Shown piece after piece: positions 55,607 through 64,000 of a stretch of 64,000 bases of DNA (the first letter of the stretch is position 1; each line of letters starts with the position of its first letter). The stretch is taken from contig JAHBTJ010000001.1 in NCBI GenBank assembly GCA_019638595.1, forward strand, positions 372,001 to 436,000, given 5' to 3'. The notes below the pieces were generated by a model that was given only the letters and a program-made list of their open reading frames with translations, did no database searches and was not told the DNA's origin. Both the position numbers and the translations under genes were made by a program. The stretch is from Chitinophagaceae bacterium. Its GTDB lineage: Bacteria > Bacteroidota > Bacteroidia > Chitinophagales > Chitinophagaceae.

Positions 55607-56419
55607 TTATACCGCTACCGGCGCTTTAATAGATGGATGCGACTGGTACTGTTCCAGCCTGAAATCTGCAAACGTAAAATCAAAAATATTCTTTACATCC
55701 GGGTTCAGCCTCATTACAGGCAGATCAAACGGGGTGCGCGATAGTTGCTCATGCGCCTGCTCTATATGATTGTTGTACAGGTGTACGTCTCCAAAGCTAT
55801 GAATGAACTCACCAGGCTCCAGGTCGCAAACCTGCGCTACCATCAGTGTAAGTAAGGCATACGACGCAATATTAAAAGGTACACCTAAAAAAACATCCGC
55901 CGAACGTTGGTACAACTGGCAGGAAAGTGCGGGCTTACTGCCACCTTTGGGTATGGCCACATAAAACTGGAACATATTATGGCAGGGCATCAGGGCCATT
56001 TTAGGCAGATCGGCCACGTTCCAGGCGCTTACGATCAACCTGCGGCTGTCAGGATTTTTTTTGATCTGGCTGATAAGATCAGTGATCTGGTCGATCGTTT
56101 CTCCTCCTGCCCCCTGCCAGCTACGCCATTGCCTGCCATATACCGGTCCCAGGTCTCCTTGATCGTTTGCCCACTCATTCCATATACTTACACCATGCTC
56201 TTTCAGGTACTGGATATTGGTATCACCTTTCAGGAACCAAAGCAGCTCATAAATAATGCTTTTAAGATGCAACTTTTTGGTGGTAACCAGCGGAAATCCT
56301 TTAGCCAGGTCAAAACGCATCTGGTAACCAAAACAACTGATGGTACCTGTGCCGGTACGATCATGTTTTTGTACGCCATTATCCAAAACATGCCGGAGCA
56401 ATTGAAGGTATTGTTGCAT
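55607..56419 (-). CDS. thyA: Thymidylate synthase
   Basis: A 270-residue enzyme starting [15 protein letters not shown]. It has [19 protein letters not shown], the catalytic Cys146 in [14 protein letters not shown] (same number as in the well-studied E. coli enzyme), [20 protein letters not shown], and the C-terminal [13 protein letters not shown]. It makes dTMP from dUMP with methylene-tetrahydrofolate. folA follows in the same direction, a common pairing because ThyA produces dihydrofolate. Confidence 0.97.
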   Translation of the reverse strand: MQQYLQLLRHVLDNGVQKHDRTGTGTISCFGYQMRFDLAKGFPLVTTKKLHLKSIIYELLWFLKGDTNIQYLKEHGVSIWNEWANDQGDLGPVYGRQWRSWQGAGGETIDQITDLISQIKKNPDSRRLIVSAWNVADLPKMALMPCHNMFQFYVAIPKGGSKPALSCQLYQRSADVFLGVPFNIASYALLTLMVAQVCDLEPGEFIHSFGDVHLYNNHIEQAHEQLSRTPFDLPVMRLNPDVKNIFDFTFADFRLEQYQSHPSIKAPVAV

Positions 56420-56587
56420 GGGTGCAAGTTAGTAAAAAGGGAGAAGGTAAAAGGAGAATGGCAGAATCAGCAATAATATGGCTTTAAAATGTGGATTGAA
56501 CGTGGATATTTTGTAAAGTTGCAGATATTTAACAGCATTGCCTGTATAATAATATTTTACAGACCTTTAAACGGCATTTTCCACATT

Positions 56588-57367
56588 ATGAAATATCTGA
56601 TTTTTATATGCCTGCTCTGCACTTTGAACGCTACCGCTCAAACCAGGCTTAAAATTCTCACGTATAATATTTTTCACGGAGAAAATCCGTACAAAAAAGG
56701 GCAGCCGAACTTAGACAATATTGCCAGGCTGATCAACGAGGTAAAGCCCGACCTGGTAGCTTTCCAGGAAGTAGACAGCGCTACAGGAAGACTGGCGGGC
56801 ATATACAAAAGCCCCATCAACTGGGTACAGGAGCTGGGCAAAAAAACAAAAATGCATGGCTATTTTGGAAAAGCTATGGATTTTGATAACGGGGGATACG
56901 GCGAAGCGATCCTCACCAAAAAACAGGTTACCCCCATTGTTATCATATTACCCAATCCATCGGGTGGCGAACCCCGCTCCCTCGTTTATGCGGAATACCC
57001 GTTAGCCGCAGACAAAAAAGTATTTTTTGGAGGCACCCATCTTTGCCATCAGTACCTGCCTAATAAAATAGCGCAGGTAGAAAAGATCAATCAGATGCTT
57101 TCGCAAAAAACGGATCCTGTGATCATATGCGGCGATTTTAACTTCATGCCCGGGGAGGAACCTTATAAATTAATGGAAACACACTGGCTGGATGCCGCGG
57201 AAAAAAAAGGCGATCCTGCATTTACATTCCCCGCGGATAACCCCAAAATAAGAATTGACTATATATGGCTGAACAAAAACGCACGCTGGCGGGTAGCCGA
57301 CATGCAGGTATTGCCCCATGAATATTCAGACCATAAACCCGTATTAGCCATCATAGAAATTCAATAA
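56588..57367 (+). CDS. Secreted endonuclease/exonuclease/phosphatase-family protein
   Basis: A 259-residue protein from the ATG at 56588 (MKYLIFICLLCTLNATAQ); the longer frame to 56489 precedes the signal. The metal-dependent EEP fold is clear: LKILTYNIFHGENPYKKG, DLVAFQEVDSATGR (catalytic Glu), FFGGTHLCHQYL, VIICGDFNFMPGEEP and the end EYSDHKPVLAIIE. Members cleave phosphodiesters in nucleic acids, sphingomyelin or inositol phosphates; the substrate is not shown. A GDPD gene starts two bases after its stop, so the two phosphodiesterases are co-transcribed. Confidence 0.9.
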   Translation: MKYLIFICLLCTLNATAQTRLKILTYNIFHGENPYKKGQPNLDNIARLINEVKPDLVAFQEVDSATGRLAGIYKSPINWVQELGKKTKMHGYFGKAMDFDNGGYGEAILTKKQVTPIVIILPNPSGGEPRSLVYAEYPLAADKKVFFGGTHLCHQYLPNKIAQVEKINQMLSQKTDPVIICGDFNFMPGEEPYKLMETHWLDAAEKKGDPAFTFPADNPKIRIDYIWLNKNARWRVADMQVLPHEYSDHKPVLAIIEIQ

Positions 57368-57369
57368 AT

Positions 57370-58179
57370 ATGAAAATATACTTTTGGTTACCGGCTGTAG
57401 CCCTGATAACATTTGCTGCCGGTTGTTCCGGTTCGAAACATGTAAAACCTTCTGAAATGTCTTTTGCTCCCAACGTAGTGGTAGCGCACCGCGGCGCATG
57501 GAAGAAAAACAATCTCCCCGAAAATTCAATCGCCTCGTTGCAGGAAGCCATTCGCCTGGGCTGTACCGGGTCGGAATTTGATGTGCATATGACCATTGAT
57601 GATTCGCTGGTGGTAAATCACGACGCGCATTACGCAGGAAAAGTAATAGACCAAAGCACTTACGCTGAACTGGCAAAACATACACTCTCCAACGGTGAAA
57701 CCATACCTACGCTGCGCAGCTACCTGCTGGCAGGAATGCAGCAAACTACCACCATGCTGGTGCTGGAAATCAAGCCTGCATTTTCAAACAAAGAAAGAGG
57801 CGCTTATATAGCCGAAAAAGCGGTACAACTGGTAAGGGCATTAAAGGCTGAGCCCTGGATGATGTACATCAGCTTTGATTACAATATTGTAAAAAAAGTA
57901 TTGGAGATGGAACCCCAGGCCAGGGTGGCTTACTTAAACGGGGAAAAATCGCCCGTTGACATTAAAAACGACGGTGTTTGGGGTATAGATTATTACATGG
58001 ATGCTTTTAAAAAGAATGAAAGCTGGATTGCGGATGCTAAAAGGGAAAAAGTAAACCTGAATGTATGGACTGTTAACAAAGAAGAAGACCTGAAATGGTT
58101 CATTGAAAAGAAGTTCGACTATATAACTACCAATGAACCGGAACTTTTGTTTGAGCTTATTAACAAAAACTCCCGCTAA
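57370..58179 (+). CDS. Glycerophosphodiester phosphodiesterase-family lipoprotein
   Basis: A 269-residue protein with signal ending FAAGC (lipobox AAGC). The GDPD fold is seen as VVVAHRGAWKKNNLPENS, then GSEFDVHMTIDDSLVVNHD and LVLEIKPAF, which hold the catalytic His and the metal-binding Glu/Asp. C-terminal NLNVWTVNKEEDLKWFIE and DYITTNEPELLFELI are typical. GDPD enzymes split glycerophosphodiesters to sn-glycerol 3-phosphate and an alcohol. It follows the EEP gene by two bases and ends in a hairpin overlapping its stop codon. Confidence 0.92.
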   Translation: MKIYFWLPAVALITFAAGCSGSKHVKPSEMSFAPNVVVAHRGAWKKNNLPENSIASLQEAIRLGCTGSEFDVHMTIDDSLVVNHDAHYAGKVIDQSTYAELAKHTLSNGETIPTLRSYLLAGMQQTTTMLVLEIKPAFSNKERGAYIAEKAVQLVRALKAEPWMMYISFDYNIVKKVLEMEPQARVAYLNGEKSPVDIKNDGVWGIDYYMDAFKKNESWIADAKREKVNLNVWTVNKEEDLKWFIEKKFDYITTNEPELLFELINKNSR

Positions 58180-58192
58180 TATCGCGGGAGTT
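58168..58192 (+). terminator. Hairpin overlapping the GDPD stop codon
   Basis: A perfect 9-bp stem (58168-58176 with 58184-58192) whose 7-base loop contains the TAA stop codon at 58177-58179. It is not followed by a T run, so it may be a weak terminator or an mRNA-end stabiliser; it is stated here as a hairpin at the transcript end. Confidence 0.5.
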
Positions 58193-58224
58193 CCCTGTTA
58201 TATATGGAGTAATGAATAGTTGTG

Positions 58225-58860
58225 TTATTTTCCTCCACCTATTTTAAAAAATACCCCTACATCAAACGACCAGAATTTGTCGGTTGCCTTGCTATCTATC
58301 GGATCGGTAATACCCGGAACCGTTAGTTTATCCTTATCTCCCGATCCAAATAATATATTATACCCTGCCTGTCCGAAAATACCTACCGGTCCTAATTCAA
58401 CATTTAACCCGGCGCGTGGCGCTGCACCGAAATAGGTTTTCTTGTTGGAAGTATTGTAAAAAGAGCTGCTGCCATTATTTTCTGTCATCGAAAAAACATA
58501 TTGTGTAAAATAAGCGCCCAGGTCGGCACCCAGGTATGGACGAACCGGCGCTTCTCCGAAGTAATAGTCCAAAGAAGCCGTTACCGGCACAATGGTATTA
58601 CCACGTGCAATTTTATAATTGGTACCACCCACATTTACCTGCTCAGTCTTCATATCTTTGGGATATCCTCTAACGCTGGCACCTATGGCGAATTTATCAG
58701 CTATTAAAAACTTTACATTACCACCCAGCCCCCACTGAGAGCTTCCAGACCCCTCGAGCCTGGAACCATGAACACCGATCTGGACTTGAGAAAAAGAAAC
58801 ACCGGAAACCAACACTAAAAGAGTGGTTGCACTTAACAGGCACAATAATCTGCATTTCAT
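58225..58860 (-). CDS. Outer-membrane beta-barrel protein
   Basis: A 211-residue protein with signal ending GVSFSQ. The mature part alternates hydrophobic and polar residues in about eight strands (FAIGASVRGYP, VPVTASLDYYFGEAPVRPYLGADLGAYF, LGPVGIFGQAGYNILFG) and ends FWSFDVGVFFKIGGGK. It looks like a small outer-membrane porin-like or OmpW/OmpA-type barrel of the Bacteroidota beta-barrel family. Function unknown. It stands alone between two divergently or convergently placed genes. Confidence 0.82.
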   Translation of the reverse strand: MKCRLLCLLSATTLLVLVSGVSFSQVQIGVHGSRLEGSGSSQWGLGGNVKFLIADKFAIGASVRGYPKDMKTEQVNVGGTNYKIARGNTIVPVTASLDYYFGEAPVRPYLGADLGAYFTQYVFSMTENNGSSSFYNTSNKKTYFGAAPRAGLNVELGPVGIFGQAGYNILFGSGDKDKLTVPGITDPIDSKATDKFWSFDVGVFFKIGGGK

Positions 58861-59068
58861 ATCAATTAATTTTTAGTATTAAACAGCCGCTTTTTTAGCT
58901 GCCGTGAATACCAACTGATTTTAAAAAACTATGCCAAAAGAAAATGCAGGAATGATTTTAACAGAATCGGGCATCCCGATCGCAAACGTGTTATAGCGGA
59001 AAAATATTTTTCACTTCAACCTTCATAATACAACGTGTTATATTTTTACCTTTTGTGGTAATATTTCC

Positions 59069-60304
59069 TCATGAAAGGTATTTTCTTCTCTGTATTTCTT
59101 TTTTGATGAGGCGGAGTTCCCGGCCTGTTTGTCCTGCCACTGAACTATTCTCCTGCGCCCTGCGCATTAAATAGGGAATTACATCTTCCAGGGGACCAAA
59201 AGGTAAATACTTGCTTACCGAGCAACCCGCTTTGGCAAGATTAAAAGTAATATTATCGCTCATGCCATATAATTGCGAGAAATGAATATGCGGATGATGA
59301 AGCGGGAAACCTTTTTCCCGCAACAAACGTATAGCCAGCAAATTACTTTGTTCATTATGCGAAGCAACGATCGTGGCGATCTTATCAAGATGCTTAATAC
59401 AAAAGCTTACTGCCGCATCATAGTCTCTGTCGGTAGCAGCTTTATCGGGCTGAATAGGCGAAGGATACTGCATATCGGCAGCTCTTGTTCTTTCTTTCTC
59501 CATATATGCGCCCCGCACCAGCTTCGTGCCCAGTATAAAGTTCCTGAGCTCCGCGGCCTCCAGCGAATCCTTTAAAAATGCTAACCGGTCATGGCGGTAC
59601 AACTGAACCGTATTGTATACCACCGGCTTTACTGTATTGTATCGCTCCATCATTAAAATGGTGAGTACGTCTACCGGGTCCTGTATCCAGGTTTCTTCAG
59701 CATCTACCAACACTCCTGTATTTTTTTCTGCCGCGCGTTTGCATATCGTATCCATCCTCGCCTGCACCCTTTCCCATTCTTTTTTTTCCTCCGGCGAAAG
59801 CGTTCCTATCGCTTTCGTATACCGTTTCATCAACGATCCTGTATTACCGGCAACCGATGAGTCAAGCTTTTCCAGCAAACCGAACCTTGAAAAACCGGTA
59901 ACCTTGATACTCATAAAAGGAATATTGGGCTGCGTGGCGGCGTAATCAATCACACGGATAAATTCTTCCATGGCATGATCAAATTCTTCTTCTCCCTCGC
60001 CGCCGCCTTCCACGCCATAGTCAAGTATTACGCTCACATTAAAGGCTCCCAGCTTTTTAGCAACCTGCGCGGTTTCTTCCAGGGTTTCGCCTCCAACAAA
60101 TTGCGTAAAAATGGTATTGCGTATCAGGCTTTTTACAGGCAGTCCCGCTTTAATTGCCTTTGGAGTAAGTCCCGTACCTATTTTAACCAGCCAGGAATAC
60201 CCCATAGAAGCAAAAAGAAAGGCTGCCTTTTTAAGCTCCTTATCGGTTTTATATGCAAATGCATTCTCCGTATTATCAAACGAAACCACTTCAGATGCTC
60301 CCAT
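59069..60304 (-). CDS. Proline dehydrogenase
   Basis: A 411-residue monofunctional proline dehydrogenase. Family sites are FVGGETLEETAQVAKKLG, LDYGVEGGGEGE, IKVTGFSRFGLLEKL, LVDAEETWIQDPVDVL, KLVRGAYMEKERTRA (substrate-side arginine/lysine), and the C-terminal QLYGMSDNITFNLAKAGC with YLMRRAQEN. It oxidises proline to pyrroline-5-carboxylate with FAD at the membrane. No pyrroline-5-carboxylate dehydrogenase is adjacent. A -7 box TACATTTG on the minus strand at 60321-60328 is 17 bases upstream of the start. Confidence 0.93.
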   Translation of the reverse strand: MGASEVVSFDNTENAFAYKTDKELKKAAFLFASMGYSWLVKIGTGLTPKAIKAGLPVKSLIRNTIFTQFVGGETLEETAQVAKKLGAFNVSVILDYGVEGGGEGEEEFDHAMEEFIRVIDYAATQPNIPFMSIKVTGFSRFGLLEKLDSSVAGNTGSLMKRYTKAIGTLSPEEKKEWERVQARMDTICKRAAEKNTGVLVDAEETWIQDPVDVLTILMMERYNTVKPVVYNTVQLYRHDRLAFLKDSLEAAELRNFILGTKLVRGAYMEKERTRAADMQYPSPIQPDKAATDRDYDAAVSFCIKHLDKIATIVASHNEQSNLLAIRLLREKGFPLHHPHIHFSQLYGMSDNITFNLAKAGCSVSKYLPFGPLEDVIPYLMRRAQENSSVAGQTGRELRLIKKEIQRRKYLS

Positions 60305-60320
60305 ACCGTTTTATTTAAAT

Positions 60321-60328
60321 CAAATGTA
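60321..60328 (-). promoter_or_regulatory. -7 box TACATTTG of the proline dehydrogenase gene
   Basis: Fits TAnnTTTG on the minus strand, ending 17 bases before the ATG at 60304. No suitable -33 element was found. Confidence 0.4.
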
Positions 60329-60346
60329 AGGATGATTGGAAAATTT

Positions 60347-60584
60347 GAGATTTGAAATTTGAGATCCGTCACGGCAGACAGGCTTAACATTGGATAGCAG
60401 GCATTTGTTGTTTATTGTTTTTCGTTAGCCATTGGGCTGTGAGCTGTTAGTCTATCAGCGATCAGCCTTCAGCAATTTATGGTTTATGGTTTTTTGTTTA
60501 TAGAAACCATAAACTACAAACTATAAACAACAAACCTGCAACCTGCCACCTGTAACAGCCATCAAATCTCAAATTTCAAATCTC
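60347..60584. repeat. Long inverted repeat of AT-rich words
   Basis: The 19-base sequence at 60347-60365 (gagatttgaaatttgagat) is exactly inverted at 60566-60584. Inside, shorter pairs occur, such as ttgtttatag with ctataaacaa, and the region is written in near-repeats of words like tttatggtttatgg and aacctgcaacctg. It fills the 346-base gap between proline dehydrogenase and the epimerase. The same AT-rich words appear at 23362-23387. Confidence 0.65.
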
Positions 60585-60650
60585 AGATCAGAAATCTCCC
60601 GAAGCCCGAAACCTGTATCTTGCAACCTGAAACCTGCAATTTTACTTATC

Positions 60651-61748
60651 ATGAAAATTACGCATACCGATATCTACAGGTTCAGCATACCCATGCATCC
60701 TTTTACCATTGCTACTGGTACCATGTATTTTGCACAGAATATATTCATCCGTGTTTTTACCGATGAGGGTATATATGGCGTGGGGGAATGTTCCGCCTTC
60801 CCCATGATAGTGGGAGAAACGCAAAACACCTGCTTTGAAATGGCAAAAGATTTTGCCGCCTTATGGAGAGGAAAATATCCGCTTGCCATACCGGAAAGAA
60901 TGAGTGAGCTGCACGCATTCACGGCATATAACAGTACCGCTAAAAGCGCATTCGATATGGCTTTGTACGATATCGCTGCCAAACAGGCTAGCCAGCCGCT
61001 CTACCGGTTTTTAGGGGGAGAGAAAAAAAACATGGAAACCGATCTTACGGTAGGTATCCAGGCTCCGGAGCAAATGGCAAAACAGGCGCTGGATTTTAAG
61101 CAACAGGGAGTGCGTATCATTAAAGTAAAGTTAGGGAAGCGGCCCGGAGACGATATAGAACGCATCCGCTGCATACGGGAAGCCATAGGCGAAAACTTAC
61201 AGTTAAGGATAGATGCCAACCAGGGCTGGGACTATGAAGAAGCTATAACCGTTCTATCTGCCATTGAAAAATATAAGATAGCATTTTGCGAACAGCCTAT
61301 GCGGCGGTACAACGACCACCTGTTGCCGGCATTAAAAAAAGTATCACCCATCCCTATAATGGCCGATGAAAGCGTATTTGATCATCATGATGCTGAAAGG
61401 GTTGTTACAAGCGACGGTTGCAGCTTTGTAAATATTAAACTTTCCAAAAGCGGCGGCATACTGGAGGCCCTGGAAATAAACAGGGTTTGCAGCCAGCGCC
61501 ATATTCCCTGCATGATGGGCGGTATGCTGGAAAGCCGTTTGGCGCTCACCGCCTTTGCGCATTTCGCATCTTCACAAAACAATATTATTTTCTACGATAT
61601 GGATACCTGTATGCTGGGGCATACAATTGACCCTGTTACAGGGGGCGTTCGCTACAACAACTTTTTCGTGGAATTACCGGATGCCCCCGGTATAGGCGCC
61701 GATGTGGATGACAGCTTTTTAGCTACCCTGGAAAAGGTTAGGGTATAA
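60651..61748 (+). CDS. Enolase-superfamily dipeptide epimerase (L-Ala-D/L-Glu type)
   Basis: A 365-residue enolase-superfamily enzyme. Catalytic lysines are in RIIKVKLGKRPGDD (K-x-K) and FVNIKLSKSGG; metal ligands are in LRIDANQGWDYE, AFCEQPM and IMADESVF; the DxD-like end is FYDMDTCMLGHTI. The pattern is that of muconate-lactonizing-subgroup dipeptide epimerases, most of which act on L-Ala-D-Glu from peptidoglycan recycling. It is a single gene after the repeat region; exact dipeptide preference is not visible. Confidence 0.88.
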   Translation: MKITHTDIYRFSIPMHPFTIATGTMYFAQNIFIRVFTDEGIYGVGECSAFPMIVGETQNTCFEMAKDFAALWRGKYPLAIPERMSELHAFTAYNSTAKSAFDMALYDIAAKQASQPLYRFLGGEKKNMETDLTVGIQAPEQMAKQALDFKQQGVRIIKVKLGKRPGDDIERIRCIREAIGENLQLRIDANQGWDYEEAITVLSAIEKYKIAFCEQPMRRYNDHLLPALKKVSPIPIMADESVFDHHDAERVVTSDGCSFVNIKLSKSGGILEALEINRVCSQRHIPCMMGGMLESRLALTAFAHFASSQNNIIFYDMDTCMLGHTIDPVTGGVRYNNFFVELPDAPGIGADVDDSFLATLEKVRV

Positions 61749-61763
61749 GCAGGCATCAACACT

Positions 61764-61771
61764 TATCTTTG
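61764..61771 (+). promoter_or_regulatory. -7 box TATCTTTG of the thioesterase gene
   Basis: A full match to TAnnTTTG, 14 bases before the ATG at 61786 and just after the stop of the epimerase gene. No clear -33 TTTG accompanies it. Confidence 0.45.
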
Positions 61772-61785
61772 CAAAAATCTTTTAC

Positions 61786-62304
61786 ATGAGCGTAACATCT
61801 AAGAGAGCGCAGGACTCGCTGGTAATGATGACGGAACTGGTATTACCCAACGACACCAATGTATTCGGCAACCTGATGGGGGGAAGGCTGATGTACTGGA
61901 TGGATATTGCCGCGGCGTTGTCTGCGCAAAAACATGCCAATGCGCCGGTAGTTACGGCTTCGGTAGATAATATTTCATTTGAAAACCCTATTAAGCTGGG
62001 TAACGCTGTATACATAGAAGCGAAAGTAAGCAGGGCTTTTAACAGCTCTATGGAAGTGCATATGCGGGTATGGGGGGAAGATCTTAAAAATCAGTATAAA
62101 TACAAAAGCAACGAAGCCTATTATACTTTTGTAGCGCTTGATGCATCGGGCAAATCAAGCCCCGTTCCGCAACTGGTACCCGAAACAGAAGATGAGAACC
62201 GGCTGTTTGAGGGCGCTATGCGCCGCCGGCAACTGAGGCTGATACTCGGCGGAAAGATGAAACCGAATGACGCGGTGGAGCTGAAGGCATTGTTTTCGGA
62301 ATAA
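61786..62304 (+). CDS. Acyl-CoA thioesterase (hotdog fold)
   Basis: A 172-residue cytosolic hotdog-fold enzyme. Family segments are TNVFGNLMGGRLMYWMDIAA, the helix ending in ALSAQKHA, VTASVDNISFENPI and VYIEAKVSRAFNSSMEVHM. The conserved Asn and Asp in N-x-x-G and WMD are typical of the cytosolic acyl-CoA hydrolase group. It frees CoA from fatty acyl-CoA. It has its own -7 box and ends one base before the stop of the convergent acyltransferase gene. Confidence 0.9.
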   Translation: MSVTSKRAQDSLVMMTELVLPNDTNVFGNLMGGRLMYWMDIAAALSAQKHANAPVVTASVDNISFENPIKLGNAVYIEAKVSRAFNSSMEVHMRVWGEDLKNQYKYKSNEAYYTFVALDASGKSSPVPQLVPETEDENRLFEGAMRRRQLRLILGGKMKPNDAVELKALFSE

Positions 62305-62305
62305 C

Positions 62306-63052
62306 TCAGGAAGCTTCTTTTTCTTTATATTGCTCACTCTGCTCAATCGCATCCATTAATTGAGTTAGAATGGTATTCAGATCATCACTGTAATTGATCT
62401 CCATCGGCGGCTTGAATGTTACCGTCATTACCGTGCCCTTCTGCATTAGCTTCAGGCTTTTTTTATGGAAGGCTTTATTAAAACCCGTGATCACGATAGG
62501 CACTACGATCGCTTTGCTTTGTCTTACAAGAAATGCCGTTCCCTTACGCCCGGCTGCGAACGGAGTAGTGGTCCCTTGCGGAAAAGTAATGACCCAGTTC
62601 CTTTCCAGCGCCTGCAGTATTTTTTTTGTGTCTGAAAGATTGAGTCCCTTCCTCACTGCCTTATCTTCCTCTACCCAGGTACGCTTTACCGTGAGCGCGC
62701 CGGCCATTGCCATTAAACGGCTCATAAAAGTCTTTTTCATGGTATCTTCCGCCGATACAAAGTATACGCTTGAAAAAGGGTTCAGCAGGTAATAAGGAAC
62801 ACCCAGCTTATTCTTTTTCCGCCATTTTACCGCGCAAAAAATATGCAGGAAGGCAATCACATCCATAAAATAGGTTTGATGATTGCTTACAAAAAGAACA
62901 TTTTTACGGGGAAGATCTTTAAGATGCTCGGTTCCGTTGATCTTTAATTTGTTGATAATAGCCAGACCGGGGTACGACAGCATCCCGATGATTACATATA
63001 CGAACTTTCTTACCAGCTTAACATATCGCAGCCTTTCGAAAAATGAGGGCAT
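62306..63052 (-). CDS. 1-acyl-sn-glycerol-3-phosphate acyltransferase-like (PlsC family)
   Basis: A 248-residue membrane acyltransferase from the ATG at 63052 (MPSFFERLRYVKLV); a longer frame to 63085 adds residues unlike the family. It has a membrane segment at about residues 15-35, the catalytic HX4D motif in VSNHQTYFMDVIAF, the second site SAEDTMKKTFMSRLMAMAG, and the FPQGTTTPFAAGRKG block (usually FPEGTRS). The FPQG instead of FPEG is a mild deviation. The role is acylation of lysophosphatidate in phospholipid synthesis, or a related lipid. It is convergent with the thioesterase gene. Confidence 0.88.
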   Translation of the reverse strand: MPSFFERLRYVKLVRKFVYVIIGMLSYPGLAIINKLKINGTEHLKDLPRKNVLFVSNHQTYFMDVIAFLHIFCAVKWRKKNKLGVPYYLLNPFSSVYFVSAEDTMKKTFMSRLMAMAGALTVKRTWVEEDKAVRKGLNLSDTKKILQALERNWVITFPQGTTTPFAAGRKGTAFLVRQSKAIVVPIVITGFNKAFHKKSLKLMQKGTVMTVTFKPPMEINYSDDLNTILTQLMDAIEQSEQYKEKEAS

Positions 63053-63197
63053 CTCTGAAATTTTAGTCCTTGGTTTGCATCGCAATATAGGTTATTTGTA
63101 AAGACTTTGTTAACTCCCATGCAACGGTTCTCCTCATTTATGTAATCTTTCCCGGCAACACATCTTCCTTTTGTAAAAAACAATAAAAATATTACAG

Positions 63198-63926
63198 ATG
63201 AAAAGGATCTTTTTAGCCCTCAGCTTTATTGCAACAGTAAGTGTAACAACAGCCCAGGTAAATACAACAGTAAATCCATTTCCCAAAACCATCCAGGTAA
63301 CAGGCAGCGCCGAAATGGAAATAGTGCCCGACGAAATTTTTGTGCAGGTAGACCTGCGGGAATATGAAAAGAAAGGCTCGGGAAAAACAACGATCGAAAC
63401 CATACAAAAGAAATTCATGGATGCCTGCAAAGCAGCCGGCATAGCGGAAACCAATATCAGCGTGGCCTCCTACCAGGGGTTCGACCGCCAGTACTGGCTG
63501 AATAAAAAGAAAAAGAACCCTGATATGATGGCAGGCGTCAGCTATCTGATAAAGTTTGCCAATACCGCGAAGATAGACGCGCTGGTAGAAAGGCTGGACG
63601 ATGAAGCCACACAATCGTTTTTTATAACCAGCACCTCGCACAGTAAAATAGAGGAATTCCGCAGGCAATTAAAAATACAGGCGGTGAAAGCGGCTAAAGA
63701 AAAGGCCATTTACCTGAGTGAAGCCATAGGTGAAAAAGCAGGTGCAGCGGTAACCATACAGGAGCCGGTAGATCATTCCGTTGTGCCGGTATTTAGAAAC
63801 CTGGCGGTTTCAAATGTAATGCTGAGAGGTGTGGAAGCTTATGACAACAACCAGTCCGAACCATCGGTTGATTTCAAAAAAATAAAGCTGAGGTTTGAAG
63901 TGAACGCAGTATTCGCATTACAGTAA
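63198..63926 (+). CDS. Periplasmic SIMPL-domain (DUF541) protein
   Basis: A 242-residue exported protein (signal ending VTTAQ). It has the SIMPL/DUF541 domain start TIQVTGSAEMEIVPDEIFV, the family segments KKFMDACKAAGIAETNISVA, ISVASYQGFDRQYWL and KIDALVERLDDEATQSFFIT, and a KAKEKAIYLSEAIGEKAG helix. SIMPL proteins in bacteria have oligomeric, stress-linked roles that are poorly known. It is the last gene in the window, in the plus direction. Confidence 0.88.
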   Translation: MKRIFLALSFIATVSVTTAQVNTTVNPFPKTIQVTGSAEMEIVPDEIFVQVDLREYEKKGSGKTTIETIQKKFMDACKAAGIAETNISVASYQGFDRQYWLNKKKKNPDMMAGVSYLIKFANTAKIDALVERLDDEATQSFFITSTSHSKIEEFRRQLKIQAVKAAKEKAIYLSEAIGEKAGAAVTIQEPVDHSVVPVFRNLAVSNVMLRGVEAYDNNQSEPSVDFKKIKLRFEVNAVFALQ

Positions 63927-64000
63927 TATAGCCCGTTCACAGCGGGGGTGCAGGAAGTTATGGGGTAGCTGTTAGTTTTTCCGACATATACAGTTGAAAA

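Overview
The window is chromosomal DNA of a Bacteroidota bacterium, most likely a member of the Chitinophagaceae. The evidence is two SusC/SusD-type pairs, many lipoproteins with a cysteine lipobox, a reg_prop sensor kinase, few Shine-Dalgarno sequences, and several -7 boxes of the Bacteroidota form TAnnTTTG. No rRNA, tRNA, CRISPR array or intact transposase was seen.

Layout. 1-4.7 kb: two tandem Asp-box (BNR) propeller lipoproteins on the minus strand, the first cut by the window edge. 5-11.5 kb: mixed small operons (alpha/beta hydrolase, RidA-like protein, DUF3347 lipoprotein, Crp/Fnr regulator divergent from a SulP transporter, DUF1801 protein). 11.7-14.6 kb: an operon of two LytS-type kinases and a LytTR regulator. 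15-24.6 kb: unknown lipoproteins, a ZU5 lipoprotein, an NmrA-like protein, a diheme cytochrome c with an FAD monooxygenase, and glycerol kinase. 25-27.4 kb: a fused E1 2-oxoacid dehydrogenase. 27.4-28.6 kb: a gene-free, repeat-rich stretch with an 18-bp inverted-repeat element.

28.6-50.8 kb is the main accessory region, a polysaccharide utilization locus. On the minus strand an ECF sigma factor, a GH92 alpha-mannosidase, SusD, DUF5004, DUF4961, SusC, SusD and SusC follow each other closely. On the plus strand lie a reg_prop sensor histidine kinase, a separate AraC-type response regulator and a GH38-like mannosidase. GH92 and GH38 together suggest alpha-mannosides, such as alpha-mannan or N-glycans, as the substrate. 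The two halves are separated by a 1.5-kb island. It holds a DUF6934-type gene with a 53-codon partner, an internally deleted second copy of that cassette, and a decayed IS200/IS605-like element flanked by inverted palindromic repeats.

51-64 kb is mostly housekeeping: YceI lipoprotein, LysM/RlpA-like protein, an RsmF-like rRNA methyltransferase, another methyltransferase, dihydrofolate reductase and thymidylate synthase, a phosphodiesterase pair, an outer-membrane barrel, proline dehydrogenase, a dipeptide epimerase, an acyl-CoA thioesterase, an acyltransferase and a SIMPL protein. A large inverted repeat of simple AT-rich words sits at 60.3-60.6 kb.

The best candidates for something undescribed are the DUF6934/53-aa pair with its relic copy, the 18-bp inverted-repeat element at 27.6-28.0 kb, and the unusual mannoside locus (split two-component system, SusD before SusC, atypical GH38). 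All family assignments come from reading motifs; no database search was run.
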